The notes: generated from the letters alone by a model not told the origin. Shown: positions 42,376 to 51,881, counted from the first letter of the stretch. The stretch: 64,000 nt of DNA from Arthrobacter cavernae (GCF_017368795.1 NZ_JAFNLL010000029.1:39980-103979); one strand, 5' to 3'. Numbers and translations are program-made.

Positions 42376-43836
42376 ATGACTGCCGAGAGTTCCCGGGAAT
42401 TCGATGTCATTGTGATCGGCGCGGGCGCCGTCGGGGAAAACGTCGCGGACCGTGTGGTCCGCGGCGGACTGACGGCGGTGGTGATCGAGGCCGAACTGGT
42501 GGGCGGCGAATGCTCCTACTGGGCCTGCATCCCGTCCAAGGCGCTGCTCCGGCCCGGTTCCGCGCTGCACGCGGCCCAACTGGTTCCCGGCGCGGCCGAG
42601 GCCGTCACCGAAACCCTGGACGCCAGCGCCGCGCTGAAGCACCGGGACTGGTTCACCGCCCGCTGGCAGGACCACAGCCAGGTGAAATGGCTTGAGGACA
42701 CGGGCATCGAACTCATCCGTGGGCGCGGGCGCATCACCGGCCCCCGCGAGGTCCAGGTGGACGGCCTGGACGGCAACAGCTACGCGCTCAAGGCGACTCA
42801 CGCCGTCGTGGTCGCCACCGGCTCAACACCCACTATCCCGGACATCGACGGTCTCAAGGACGTCCCCTACTGGACCACGCGCGGAGCCACCTCCGCGCGC
42901 ACGATCCCCGAGCGGTTCATGGTGGTCGGCGGCGGCGTGGCCGGCGTCGAGCTCGCCCAGGCCTTCGCACGGCTGGGGGCAGACGTCGCGCTTGTGGCTC
43001 GCGGCCGGTTGCTGAGCACTTTCCCACCCGAGGCCGCGAAACTTGTGGCGGCAGGGCTGCGCGCGGACGGCGTGGACCTCCGCCTGAATGCCGACATGCA
43101 TCGGGTCGAGAAGAACGACGACGGTTCCCTCACCGTGACGCTGGGCGACGGAAAAACGCTCACCGCTGACAAGCTCCTTGTCGCGTCCGGCCGGCACCCC
43201 GCTCTGGCCAATCTTGGCCTCGAGAACGTGGGCGTCGAGGCTCAGAACGACAAGCCACTGCGGCTCACCACGGACTCGACAGGCTTGGTGGAGGGCGCCG
43301 CGAGCGATGGCACCAGCGGCCTTTGGCTCTACGCGGCCGGCGATGCCGCGGGCAAGGCCCTTCTCACGCACCAGGGGAAGTACGAGGCCAGGGCCACGGG
43401 GGACGCGATCGTTGCCCGTGCTGCCGGGAAAATTCATGGCGCGCCGCAGCCCTGGAGTCCGGTGGTCCAGACCGCCAATGAGCATGCCATCCCAAGCGTG
43501 GTGTTCACCGACCCCGAAGTCGCCTCCGTAGGACCGACGCTGGAACAGGCACTGATTCGCGGGATCAATGCCACCTCCGTGGAACTGCCCATCAACGTGT
43601 CGGGCTCCCAGCTGCTTTCCTCCGGCTACAAGGGGTGGGCGCAGCTGGTGGTGGACGAGGACCGCAAGGTGATCCTCGGGGCGACGTTTGCAGGCCCGGG
43701 AGTGGCGGAGCTGCTGCACGCGGCCACCATCGCGATCGTGGGCGAGATTCCGTTGGAGCGGCTGTGGCACGCGGTGCCGTCGTTCCCCACGCTGAGCGAG
43801 GTGTGGCTGCGGCTGCTGGAGAAGTACGGACTCTGA
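42376..43836 (+). CDS. Pyridine nucleotide-disulfide oxidoreductase (class I)
   Basis: A 486-residue flavoprotein of the lipoamide dehydrogenase/mercuric reductase group. FAD loop VIVIGAGAVGENVA at the N-terminus; redox disulfide C46/C51 in GGECSYWACIPSKA (unusual SYWA between the cysteines instead of LNVG); NAD(P) loop VVGGGVAGVELAQA; second FAD loop LYAAGDAAGK; C-terminal dimer domain ending HAVPSFPTLSEVW with the catalytic His. Substrate is unknown; it is not in a dehydrogenase-complex operon. Confidence 0.9.
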   Translation: MTAESSREFDVIVIGAGAVGENVADRVVRGGLTAVVIEAELVGGECSYWACIPSKALLRPGSALHAAQLVPGAAEAVTETLDASAALKHRDWFTARWQDHSQVKWLEDTGIELIRGRGRITGPREVQVDGLDGNSYALKATHAVVVATGSTPTIPDIDGLKDVPYWTTRGATSARTIPERFMVVGGGVAGVELAQAFARLGADVALVARGRLLSTFPPEAAKLVAAGLRADGVDLRLNADMHRVEKNDDGSLTVTLGDGKTLTADKLLVASGRHPALANLGLENVGVEAQNDKPLRLTTDSTGLVEGAASDGTSGLWLYAAGDAAGKALLTHQGKYEARATGDAIVARAAGKIHGAPQPWSPVVQTANEHAIPSVVFTDPEVASVGPTLEQALIRGINATSVELPINVSGSQLLSSGYKGWAQLVVDEDRKVILGATFAGPGVAELLHAATIAIVGEIPLERLWHAVPSFPTLSEVWLRLLEKYGL

Positions 43837-43880
43837 TCCGCGAACAACAACTGATCAGCCAACCACAAGGGGGATGTTTC

Positions 43881-45523
43881 ATGACTGCCATCAATTCCGT
43901 TTCCTCGGACCGGCGGACGCTCCTGAAGACCATTGGGGTCGGGGCTGTCGGAGTCGCGGCGATGCCGCTTCTGGCCGCCTGTACCGGCGGTTCCGCCCCG
44001 GCGTCGACGTCGGTCTCGCCGTCGGGGTCGCTTCTGCCGGCACCGCCGGGGCCCGTTCAACCGCTGCTGGACCGGGCCAAGGTGGACGCCGCCCTGGCCT
44101 GGCTGGACGCCTTCGTCCAGGACGCGATGGACAAGACCGGGCTGCCGGGCATGGCCGTGGGGGTGGTGTACCGGGACGAGATGGTGCACGCCAAGGGATT
44201 CGGCCTGCGTGAGGTGGGGAAGCCCGAAAAGATCACCGCCGACACGGTGTTCCAGATCGCCTCGGTGTCCAAGCCGCTGGCGTCAACGGTGGTGGCGGGC
44301 GTGGTGGGCCGGAGCGTGCTCAAATGGACGGACCCCGTCATTGGCTACACCAAGGCTTTCGCGCTCAAGGACGAGTTTGTCACCCGGAATGCCACTCTTG
44401 CCGACCTCATGTCGCACCAGAGCGGTTTGCGAACCGGTGCGGCGACTTACTGGAGGACCTGGGCTTCGACCGTTCCTACATTCTGGGGCACCTCAACCAG
44501 GAACCCCTGGACAGGTTCCGGGCCAGCTACAACTACAGCAACTTCGGCTACACCTGGGGCGGCCAGGCCGCCGCCGACGCGATGAAGACCTCGTGGGAGG
44601 ACCTGGCCGAGGAGGTCCTGTTCCGGCCGCTCGGCATGTCCTCGAGCAGTTACCGCTACTCGGACTTCGAGAAACGGGCCGACCGGGCCATCATCCATGT
44701 GCCCGTGGGGGATGGAAAATGGGAAGCCAGGTACCACCGCAACGCCGATTCCCAGGCCCCGGCCGGGAGCGCGAGCTCGTCGGTCCGGGACCTTGCCCAA
44801 TGGCTCCGGCTGCAGCTCGCCAGCGGCAGCTACGAGGGCAAACCGGTGATTGACCCGGCCGCCCTGCAGACGAGCCATGTTCCGCACGCCGTCTCCGGAC
44901 CGGCGTCGGACCCGGACGCCCGGAGCCGCTTCTATGCCCTCGGCTGGAACGTCGGCTACGACGATCAGGGCCGCGTGTCGCTGAGCCATTCAGGCGCGTT
45001 CAATCTGGGGGCCGCCACCGCCGTCTCGATGCTTCCCGGCGAGCAGCTCGCCATCGTGGTCCTCACCAACGGGCGGCCGCAGGGAATCCCGGAGGCGGTG
45101 ACCGCCGGCTTCATGGACGCCGTCCAGCACGGAGCGCCCGCGGTGGATTGGCTCACGTTCACCGCCGGCGTGTTCCAGCAGATCTATGAGTCCGAGAAGC
45201 CGAAGGTGGATTACTCCCAGCTACCGGCCACCCCGGCTCCCGCCCAGCCCCTGGGGGTATACGCCGGCACGTATGCCAACTCCTACTACGGGCCGCTGCT
45301 CGTCACCGAGAAGGACGGGAAGCTGGCCATGACCATGGGCCCGGACGCCGGCCCAACGACATTCCCGCTCACCCACTTCGACGGTGACACCTTCAGCTTT
45401 GAAACCATCGGCGAAAATGCCAACGGCCTGGCGGGTGCGCTGTTTGCCGCCGGCGGCCCGGCGCCCAGCGTCAGGCTGGACTTCTACGACCGCACCGGGC
45501 TGGGGACGTTCACGCGGAGCTGA
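43881..45523 (+). pseudogene. Serine hydrolase of the beta-lactamase/EstB family, frameshifted
   Basis: Two frames together make one ~545-residue exported serine hydrolase. The first part has a Tat-like lipoprotein signal (DRRTLLKTIGVG..., lipobox LLAAC) and the SVSK nucleophile motif at about 128-131. The frame breaks near 44440: the expected GAGDLLEDLG is restored by adding one G to GGTGCGGCGAC. The second frame continues with YNYSNFGY (YSN motif), HSGAF and a C-terminal lipocalin-like domain. A one-base loss (or sequencing error) inactivates it. The gene otherwise shows no decay, so the lesion is recent. Confidence 0.88.
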
Positions 45524-45567
45524 CGGGGGGCGCCTGCTTCCGGCCCGGACAGCATGGCCGGTTCCGC

Positions 45568-45924
45568 CTACAAAGGCACGTGACCGATCCATTCCAAACC
45601 GGGGAACTCCGCGTTGAGGTTCTTGACCAGATCATGATCGAGAACCCTTCCGTGGGCTGACGGCTCTATGAGGTCACCAACAACGATGTGCCGGGCAACG
45701 GCACGCGGGCTGGGAGAAGCGAAAGCCAACTGTTCAAGCTCTGCCAGCGGGAAGGCCCGCGCCGTGACGTGGCGCTCCCAGTCCTCATAGACCACAACAA
45801 GCAGATCAGGAGGCAGCGACCTTGCAGCGCGGAAACGCACGTCCCCGAGTGTCCGCGGAGAAACGTCGGAGAACGCGCCAATGAATGCGGACACCCAGGT
45901 CTCGAGATCTCGCGTTTCAGTCAT
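45568..45924 (-). CDS. Hypothetical protein, 118 residues
   Basis: Starts at the ATG at 45924 with AAGGAGAACC upstream; longer upstream starts are unsupported. Sequence begins MTETRDLETWVSAFIGAF and ends EFPGLEWIGHVPL. Soluble, mixed alpha/beta, no recognised motif. Codon use fits a real gene. It converges on the frameshifted hydrolase. Confidence 0.6.
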   Translation of the reverse strand: MTETRDLETWVSAFIGAFSDVSPRTLGDVRFRAARSLPPDLLVVVYEDWERHVTARAFPLAELEQLAFASPSPRAVARHIVVGDLIEPSAHGRVLDHDLVKNLNAEFPGLEWIGHVPL

Positions 45925-46133
45925 GGTTCTCCTTGGACGTTGAGGCCCCGAATTCGTGGCACCGGCGGCATAGCCACCTAACCACAGACGAGCCGACGCG
46001 TGAGCGACGTTCCTCCCCAGTTGCATCCCTCTGGCACAGAGCAGCGGCCAATCGAACCGCGGCATTCCAGGGATCCAACCGTGCCGGGTGTCAGGCAACT
46101 GGGCAGGAGCGCGGGGAACGGCGCCAGGCCTAT

Positions 46134-46161
46134 TTGAACTGACTGGTCAGTTTAGTTAGAC
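46134..46161 (+). promoter_or_regulatory. Promoter with TetR-type operator of the YhgE operon
   Basis: TTGAAC (46134-46139) and TTAGAC (46156-46161) are spaced by 16 bases. The perfect palindrome AACTGACTGGTCAGTT (46137-46152) fills the spacer. A TetR gene closes the operon, so autorepression at this site is likely. Confidence 0.7.
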
Positions 46162-46197
46162 TGATAGCAGACACCCGGTTCTGCGAAAGGTCCCATT

Positions 46198-46890
46198 GTG
46201 CTGTCCGCACAGCAACTCCAGATCAACGGCCGCCGGGATGACCTCCTGCCCGCCACGTCATTGCAGGCACGCCGGGGCGAGCTCCTCCTCGTGGCCGGGG
46301 ACGGGCAGGAGCAGCGGACCGCCCTGGCGCTCGCCCTCAGCGGCCGCATGAGGCCGGGCAGCGGCCTCCTGAGCTGGGACAACAACGCCAAGACCAAGAA
46401 GGTCCGGATGGCCAGCGCCTTGGTGGACTCCCCCGGCGTCAACGAGCCGGAGCAGCACCTCAGCGTCCGCGACCTGGTCACCGAGGATCTCGCCCTCATC
46501 CCCCGCCGGTACCGCGGCGCCCTCCTCAGCAAGCCCTGGCTCAAGGTCAACAGCTTCGAGGACATCGCCGGGCTCTGGACCGAACAGCTTCCAGCCAGCC
46601 GCCGGATCGAACTCCTCACCACGCTCGCCCTCGCCGACCCCGCCACGGACCTGCTGGTGCTCGACTCCCCGGACCGGCACAGCGCCGACCCCGGCGCGTG
46701 GCTCCCCCGGCTTGAGCAGTTGGCGTCCGACGCCGGGCGGCCGCTCGCCGTCGTCGCCGTCGTCTCTGCCCTCCCGGACACTTGGACGGGCGCCGCCGCG
46801 GTGATCGGCAACTCCGTTTCGCCGTCCGCCCACCGGCCGGAACCGGCCACACACGAAGCAACACCCTCCCTGCAAAGGACCGCAAAGTGA
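46198..46890 (+). CDS. Degenerate ABC ATPase-like protein of the YhgE operon
   Basis: A 230-residue protein shaped like an ABC ATPase (LLPATSLQARRGELLLVAG; RPGSGLLSWD; TDLLVLDSPDRHSADPGAW in the Walker B/D-loop position). The Walker A lysine is missing: the loop reads GDGQEQRTA instead of GxxGxGKST, and no LSGGQ is seen. It should not hydrolyse ATP normally. It is translationally coupled (GTGA overlap) to the YhgE/Pip protein and is probably a structural partner of it. Start GTG with AAAGG upstream. Confidence 0.75.
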   Translation: MLSAQQLQINGRRDDLLPATSLQARRGELLLVAGDGQEQRTALALALSGRMRPGSGLLSWDNNAKTKKVRMASALVDSPGVNEPEQHLSVRDLVTEDLALIPRRYRGALLSKPWLKVNSFEDIAGLWTEQLPASRRIELLTTLALADPATDLLVLDSPDRHSADPGAWLPRLEQLASDAGRPLAVVAVVSALPDTWTGAAAVIGNSVSPSAHRPEPATHEATPSLQRTAK

Positions 46891-48923
46891 CTGTTCTGCG
46901 GCTGGCCCGCTCCGAGCTTAAGCGCATGACCGGCGGGCTCCTGCCCAAGCTGACCATCCTCGCCCTGACCATGGTGCCGCTGATCTACGGCGCCGTGTAC
47001 CTCTACGCGAACTGGGACCCGTACGGGAACCTGGACCGGATCGACGCCGCCCTGGTGGTCGAGGACACCGGGGCCACGGCTTCGGACGGAACCGAGCTGC
47101 AGGCCGGCCGGAAGGTTGCCGACTCCCTGGTGGAGGGCCACGTCTTCAACTGGCAGGCCGTCGACAGCGCCGCCGAAGCGGACGCCGGCGTGGAGACCGG
47201 CAAATATGCCTTCGCCCTGAAGATCCCCATGGACTTCTCCGCGAACCTGGTCTCGCCCGGCAGCTTCGACGCCGCCAACCAGGCCATGCTCAATGTGACC
47301 ACCAACGACGCCAACAACTACCTCCTGGGCACCATCGTGGACAAGCTCACCACCGCGGTCCACTCCACCGTGGCCAAGGAAGTGGGCGAGGAGACCGCCA
47401 ACCAGCTCCTCGCCGGCTTCGGCACCATCCACACGTCCATCGTGAAGGCCGCCGACGGTGCCGCCCAGCTGGCCGACGGCGTCGGGAAGCTCAGCGACGG
47501 CGCCACCACCCTGCATGACGGCACCACCCGGCTCCGCAACGGGACCGGCGAACTCGTGGCCGGCCAGACCCAGCTGCGCGACGGCGCGAACCAGCTGGCC
47601 GACGGCGCCGGTCAGCTCAGCGCCGGACTCACCGAGCTGAAGGACAAGACCGCCACCCTGCCCGCCGATGCGCGGAAGCTGGCCGACGGCGCCGCCCAGG
47701 TGGCCGCCGGGAACGCCGAGCTGAACACGAAAGTCCAGGACGTCGTCGGGCAGCTGGACACGCTCGACGCCGGCCTCCGGGACCGCGTGCTGGCCTCCAA
47801 TGCGCGGCTCGTCGCCGCCGGGGTGTTGAGCCAGGAGCAGGCGGACAAGGTCCTGGCGGACTTCGACGCCGCCGCGGCGTCCGGCCCCGCAGCGGATGCC
47901 AAGGCGAAGATCGCCGGCGACGCCGCCAAGATCCAGCAGCTCTCGGACGGCTCGGCCGCTGTCAGCGCAGGCGCCGCCAAGCTCGCCGGGGCCACGCCCG
48001 CGCTGACGGACGCGATCGCGCAGGCCTCGGCCGGCGCGGGGCAGCTCAGCTCCGGGGCCTCCACCCTGGCCGCCGGCCAGCAGCACGCGCTCGACGGTGC
48101 GGTGGCGCTCTCGGAGGGTGCCGCCAAGCTCGACGACGGCGCGGGGCAGCTCGCCAGCGGCACCGTCACCGCCTCCGACGGCGCCCACACCCTGGCCTCC
48201 GAGCTGGCCAAGGGCGCCGGCCAGATCCCCAACCCGGACGACTCCCAGAAGAGCAACGTCTCCAAGGTGATCGCCGATCCCGTCGCGGTCAACAACGTCT
48301 CGCAGGCCAAGGCCGGGTCCTACGGTGCCGGGCTGGCCCCGTTCTTCCTGACACTGTCCCTGTGGATCGGCGTGTTCATGCTGGTCCAGGCCATGCGGCC
48401 CATCACCCAGCGGGCCCTGGCTTCGAACGCCCCCGCCTGGAAAATCGCCGTCGGCGGCTGGCTGCCGTTCTTCGTGGTCTCCGTGCTGCAGGCCAGCATC
48501 CTGACGCTGGTGGTGAACCTCGGGCTGGGCCTGAACCCCGCCCACCCGTTGCTCATGTGGCTGTTCATGCTGGCGGCCGTCATGGCGTTCACCGCGATCA
48601 TCCAGGGCATCGTGGCGCTGCTGGGGACCCCCGGAAAGTTCGTGGTGCTGGTCCTGATGGTCCTGCAGCTGGTCTCCTCCGGCGGCACCTTCCCCTGGCA
48701 GACCACCCCGATGCCGCTTCATGTAGTGCACGAAGTCCTGCCCATGGGCTACGTGGTGACCGGCATGCGGCACCTGATCTACGGCGCGGAGCTGTCCATG
48801 ATCTGGCCGACCGTGCTGGGCCTTGTTGGCTACACTGTGCTGGGGATGGGACTGTCCACCCTGGCGGTCCGCAAGCACAAGACGTGGACCCTCAAGACCC
48901 TGAAGCCGGAGATCGCAGTATGA
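46887..48923 (+). CDS. YhgE/Pip-family membrane protein
   Basis: A 678-residue protein with the YhgE/Pip layout. One N-terminal helix (KLTILALTMVPLIYGAVYLYANWDPYG), a long extracellular region with DGAxxLxDG-type repeats (residues ~190-440) forming a coiled helical rod, then five to six C-terminal helices like an ABC-2 permease (FFLTLSLWIGVFM; MWLFMLAAVMAFTAI). Related to phage infection protein and to the ESX/type VII-like YukE-associated exporters. GTG start overlaps the upstream gene; its stop overlaps tetR. Confidence 0.88.
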   Translation: MTVLRLARSELKRMTGGLLPKLTILALTMVPLIYGAVYLYANWDPYGNLDRIDAALVVEDTGATASDGTELQAGRKVADSLVEGHVFNWQAVDSAAEADAGVETGKYAFALKIPMDFSANLVSPGSFDAANQAMLNVTTNDANNYLLGTIVDKLTTAVHSTVAKEVGEETANQLLAGFGTIHTSIVKAADGAAQLADGVGKLSDGATTLHDGTTRLRNGTGELVAGQTQLRDGANQLADGAGQLSAGLTELKDKTATLPADARKLADGAAQVAAGNAELNTKVQDVVGQLDTLDAGLRDRVLASNARLVAAGVLSQEQADKVLADFDAAAASGPAADAKAKIAGDAAKIQQLSDGSAAVSAGAAKLAGATPALTDAIAQASAGAGQLSSGASTLAAGQQHALDGAVALSEGAAKLDDGAGQLASGTVTASDGAHTLASELAKGAGQIPNPDDSQKSNVSKVIADPVAVNNVSQAKAGSYGAGLAPFFLTLSLWIGVFMLVQAMRPITQRALASNAPAWKIAVGGWLPFFVVSVLQASILTLVVNLGLGLNPAHPLLMWLFMLAAVMAFTAIIQGIVALLGTPGKFVVLVLMVLQLVSSGGTFPWQTTPMPLHVVHEVLPMGYVVTGMRHLIYGAELSMIWPTVLGLVGYTVLGMGLSTLAVRKHKTWTLKTLKPEIAV

Positions 48924-49573
48924 GCACCCAGGACTCCGGAGCGGCAGCCGCTCCAGCGGCTCCTGCCGGGGCGCCCGGGAAAAAGCTCCGCCCGGCCCGC
49001 ACCAACGCGACCAAGCAGCGGCTGTTCGAGGCGTCCATGGAGCTGATCGGCGAGCGCGGTGCGGCCGGGGTCACGGTGGACGAGATCGCCGCCGCAGCAG
49101 GGGTGTCCAAGGGCACGGTGTATTACAACTTCGGCAGCAAGTCCGATCTGATCGCCCAGCTCCTGCGCCACGGCGTGGACATCATGCTGGGCAGGCTCCA
49201 GGCTATCGAGGGCCAGGCCAGTGATCCCCTCGAGGCCATGGAGGGCATGGTGGGCCAGGCCATGGACTTCATGGACGACTACCCTTCCTTCGCCCGGCTC
49301 TGGGTCAGCGAAAACTGGCGCACCCCCAGCGAATGGGGCAAGGTCTTCGCCGAACTCCGGGAGGAGCTCCTGGCCGTGATCCGAGGTGCCATCGACGCCG
49401 TGGCGGACCGCTACCCCGTGGACCGCTCGATCGCGCAGGGCAGCCTGGAAGCGGCCACCCTGGGTGCCATCTTCGTGGTGGGCCTGGACCGGCAGACATA
49501 CAACCCCGAGCGCACGCGGGAGCAGAGCATCGCCGCGATCATGACCATCATGCGCGGCTACGTCCTGCACTAA
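48920..49573 (+). CDS. TetR-family regulator of the YhgE operon
   Basis: A 217-residue TetR protein. After a ~30-residue low-complexity tail the HTH reads GVTVDEIAAAAGVSKGTVYYNF. The rest is a helical ligand domain with no specific signature. The 4-bp overlap with the YhgE gene and the palindrome in the operon promoter indicate autoregulation. The inducing compound is unknown. Confidence 0.9.
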   Translation: MSTQDSGAAAAPAAPAGAPGKKLRPARTNATKQRLFEASMELIGERGAAGVTVDEIAAAAGVSKGTVYYNFGSKSDLIAQLLRHGVDIMLGRLQAIEGQASDPLEAMEGMVGQAMDFMDDYPSFARLWVSENWRTPSEWGKVFAELREELLAVIRGAIDAVADRYPVDRSIAQGSLEAATLGAIFVVGLDRQTYNPERTREQSIAAIMTIMRGYVLH

Positions 49574-49586
49574 ACCAGCACCCCCG

Positions 49587-49647
49587 AGTTTATGTACAGC
49601 TCCTGACCTCATGGACGGCTTTTAGGGGCATGATCTGCACATAAACT
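49587..49647. repeat. 61-bp palindromic repeat, copy 2
   Basis: Same element as at 29732: AGTTTATGTACAG and CTGCACATAAACT (one mismatch) around a related centre with CCTCATG and TAGGGGC. It ends 6 bases before the next ATG, so it forms the whole 5' region of that gene. Confidence 0.8.
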
Positions 49648-49653
49648 CGTCAC

Positions 49654-50220
49654 ATGGGAAACAGCGGGAAGCTTGCGGTGGTGGCCGCCGTCGTGTCCGT
49701 TGGGCTGCTCGCCTTGACCGCTGCCGTGCTCGAGGAGGCGCTCCTGTACCTTTTCCTGGCCTCGCTGCTGACGTGCTACCTGGCGTCCGTGGTCCAGGTG
49801 TTCAACCGCCGGCGCTACCTGACGGTTGTGGCCGGCGCCGCGGGAACCAGCCTGTTCATCGGCTTCTCCATCGCCTTCCTGCGTATGTGGGGCCTCGCCT
49901 TCAACCAGGACGCCGACGCTTTCGGCACGGCGGTCAGCAGCCGGGACTCGGACATCTACTTCTACCTCGCGGTGGTGGCCGGCTGCGGCACGCTGCTGCT
50001 CCTGTTCGCCGGTGCGGTGCTGCCGGGCCGTTCGGCGCGGACGACGGCGGTGCGGCGCCCGGCCACGTCCCCCAAGCGGCCGCCTGCCCGTACGGCACAG
50101 CGCCCGGCGCCGCGCACAGCAGCGTCAGCCGCCAAGCGCCCCGTGCAGCGGAAGCCTACGGCACCCGCCAAGCGTCCGGCGTCGGGCTCTGTTCAGCGCA
50201 AGGCTGCCCCGAAGCGCTGA
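49654..50220 (+). CDS. Hypothetical membrane protein with basic Pro/Ala-rich tail
   Basis: 188 residues. Three to four membrane helices in the first ~125 residues (VVAAVVSVGLLALTAAVL; LYLFLASLLTCYLASVV; LAVVAGCGTLLLLFAGAV). Then a ~60-residue cytoplasmic tail rich in Arg, Lys, Pro and Ala (RPATSPKRPPARTAQRP), which may bind nucleic acid or anionic lipid. No ribosome site precedes the ATG; the palindromic repeat abuts it, so the mRNA may be leaderless. No known function. Confidence 0.65.
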   Translation: MGNSGKLAVVAAVVSVGLLALTAAVLEEALLYLFLASLLTCYLASVVQVFNRRRYLTVVAGAAGTSLFIGFSIAFLRMWGLAFNQDADAFGTAVSSRDSDIYFYLAVVAGCGTLLLLFAGAVLPGRSARTTAVRRPATSPKRPPARTAQRPAPRTAASAAKRPVQRKPTAPAKRPASGSVQRKAAPKR

Positions 50221-50345
50221 CCGTCAGCCGGTTCCACTCATCCGTGGATCGTTGCTCAGCCGCTGTTCCGTCGCTGCCCCTATGTGTCAGCAACGGACAG
50301 TGGGCCAGCGACGTAGGAACCCCCCTTTCGGGATAGGCTTCCGAC

Positions 50346-51020
50346 ATGTCCCTGACGCCTTTGACCGAGGTTCCGGAATTCCTGTCCAGCTTCCTCGCCC
50401 GCGTTCGCCCGGTGCAGGCAAGGACAGTGCTCCTGGACAACCTTCTTCCGCCCTTTCCGCTGTACGCGCGCGTGTTGAACCGCGCCGAACGGGGGTATGG
50501 CCCCACTTCAAGCTGGCAGGATCTGGGAGGCCCAGGTCTTGAGGTGGACGCCTCTACGCAATGGACCGACATCGTCGGGAGCAACCCGGAGGCCGCGGAC
50601 TGGAACGTGGCGATGGGATCCGTTGACGGCTCTACGGCGGCCGGCCTGGCCGGGATTTTGGGTCGCCATACGTCCACGCCTGAGCACTGCTGGTTTCTGT
50701 TCTGGGAAGGCTACGCCGGCATCGGAGATGGCATCGGCCCAGCCACAACCGCCACGATCACTGTCAACCCGGACCGGAGCATGTATGTCCTGACCGGACC
50801 GGTGGCAGATGCCATGGAATTGGCGGGCGGCGAGTTCTACCTCCGTCGCCCACTGTGGTGGATCCCGGCCGACGGTGCCTGGTGCGTCGGCAACGACCTC
50901 TACGGCCGCAGCGTGTACGTCGGCGCCAGCGTGGAGGCACTCTCCGAAATCCTCCAAGAACCCACACTGGAAAGCCACCCGGTGCGGGGGCAGCACTTGG
51001 TAGCGGCCGAGGACTTCTGA
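50346..51020 (+). CDS. Hypothetical protein, 224 residues
   Basis: A soluble protein with many Trp and aromatic residues in its middle (WFLFWEGYAGIGDG; YLRRPLWWIPADGAWCVGNDLYG). No transmembrane span or signal. I do not recognise the family. The C-terminal W-x-VGNDLYGRSVYVG pattern looks like an immunity- or SMI1-like all-beta fold, but this is only an impression. It stands alone before the convergent SixA gene. Confidence 0.6.
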   Translation: MSLTPLTEVPEFLSSFLARVRPVQARTVLLDNLLPPFPLYARVLNRAERGYGPTSSWQDLGGPGLEVDASTQWTDIVGSNPEAADWNVAMGSVDGSTAAGLAGILGRHTSTPEHCWFLFWEGYAGIGDGIGPATTATITVNPDRSMYVLTGPVADAMELAGGEFYLRRPLWWIPADGAWCVGNDLYGRSVYVGASVEALSEILQEPTLESHPVRGQHLVAAEDF

Positions 51021-51112
51021 CAGGGCACGGGACAGCAGATCCGGCCACATTGAGCCCGGCCACGTCGCCTGATCTGCTGGACGAACGCCGGGCCTTGCGG
51101 CGCGGCGCGGTC

Positions 51113-51634
51113 CTAGCGCGGCACCTTGAAGTGCGTGAGCCGGGCGTCCTGGCCGTCGAGTTCGGCCCACGGCTTGTTGATCTCCATGACCGTCAGCGCG
51201 CTCGTGGGGTACCGCGTGGCGGCGTCCATGTAGGCGTCGTGGTCCGAGTCGCGCGAGGCCAGATGCATGGCGAGGTCCTGCACGCCGGGCATGTGGGCGA
51301 AGATCATGAGCGTGGTGACGGTGTCCGGAACGTGGTTGATGACCGTCAGCATGCGCTGCGCGGAGGCGGCATACAAGCCGTCCTCAAGTTTCGGCGTCGG
51401 GGCCTTGTCGCCCAGTTCATTGCACACCCACATGCAGGTCTGACGGGTCCGCAGCGCGGAGGAACACAGGATGAAGTCGGGGACCACATGGTGCTTGAGC
51501 AGCCATTTCCCGGCGAGCGGAGCCTCATTGTGGCCGCGTTCCGCCAGGGGCCGATCATGGTCCGGCACCCCCATGGGCCAGTCCGACTTGGCGTGCCGCA
51601 TGATCACCAGACGCTTGATGTGATGGTCGCTCAT
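51113..51634 (-). CDS. SixA-type histidine phosphatase
   Basis: A 173-residue histidine phosphatase. The nucleophile motif is RHAKSDW (His14), followed by RPLAERG, SSALRTRQT and the second His in FAHMPGVQDLA. This is the short SixA branch that removes phosphate from phosphohistidine or small phosphoesters. No linked two-component partner in its own transcript. ATG at 51634. Confidence 0.88.
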   Translation of the reverse strand: MSDHHIKRLVIMRHAKSDWPMGVPDHDRPLAERGHNEAPLAGKWLLKHHVVPDFILCSSALRTRQTCMWVCNELGDKAPTPKLEDGLYAASAQRMLTVINHVPDTVTTLMIFAHMPGVQDLAMHLASRDSDHDAYMDAATRYPTSALTVMEINKPWAELDGQDARLTHFKVPR

Positions 51635-51728
51635 CCCCCCACCTTATCGCCGCGGAGGCACATGCTCACTGGCCCGGACGCGCGAAAGCGCCCACCGCCA
51701 AGGGAGGGCGCTGCAGCGCAGCGGGATT

Positions 51729-51807
51729 TCGCGTAGTGCCGCATCGCCGACCAGAATGCTGCGGAGGTCGCCCAGCGACCTGAGCGGCATGGCGGGAGGT
51801 GTCTAAG
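51729..51807 (+). repeat. Structured intergenic repeat, copy C
   Basis: Third copy of the element at 40225 and 40420. Outer stem ATGCTGC/GCGGCAT (one G-U), inner stem GGTCGC/GCGACC, the same conserved flanks. It lies between the divergently arranged 5' end of the SixA gene and the 3' end of the winged-helix gene. Confidence 0.85.
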
Positions 51808-51827
51808 GCACGGCGAAATGCCGCGAA

Positions 51828-51869
51828 GCGAAAGCGCCCGCTCCCCAGAAAGGGAACGGGCGCTTTCGC
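51828..51869. terminator. Terminator of the winged-helix regulator gene
   Basis: Stem GCGAAAGCGCCCG with CGGGCGCTTTCGC, with further CTCCC/GGGA pairing inside, 13 bases past the gene's stop on the minus strand. Confidence 0.8.
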
Positions 51870-51881
51870 GCGTTGTGAAAG

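Noticed and set aside
46152..48878. 908-codon minus-strand frame
   Set aside because: Antisense shadow of the YhgE operon genes.
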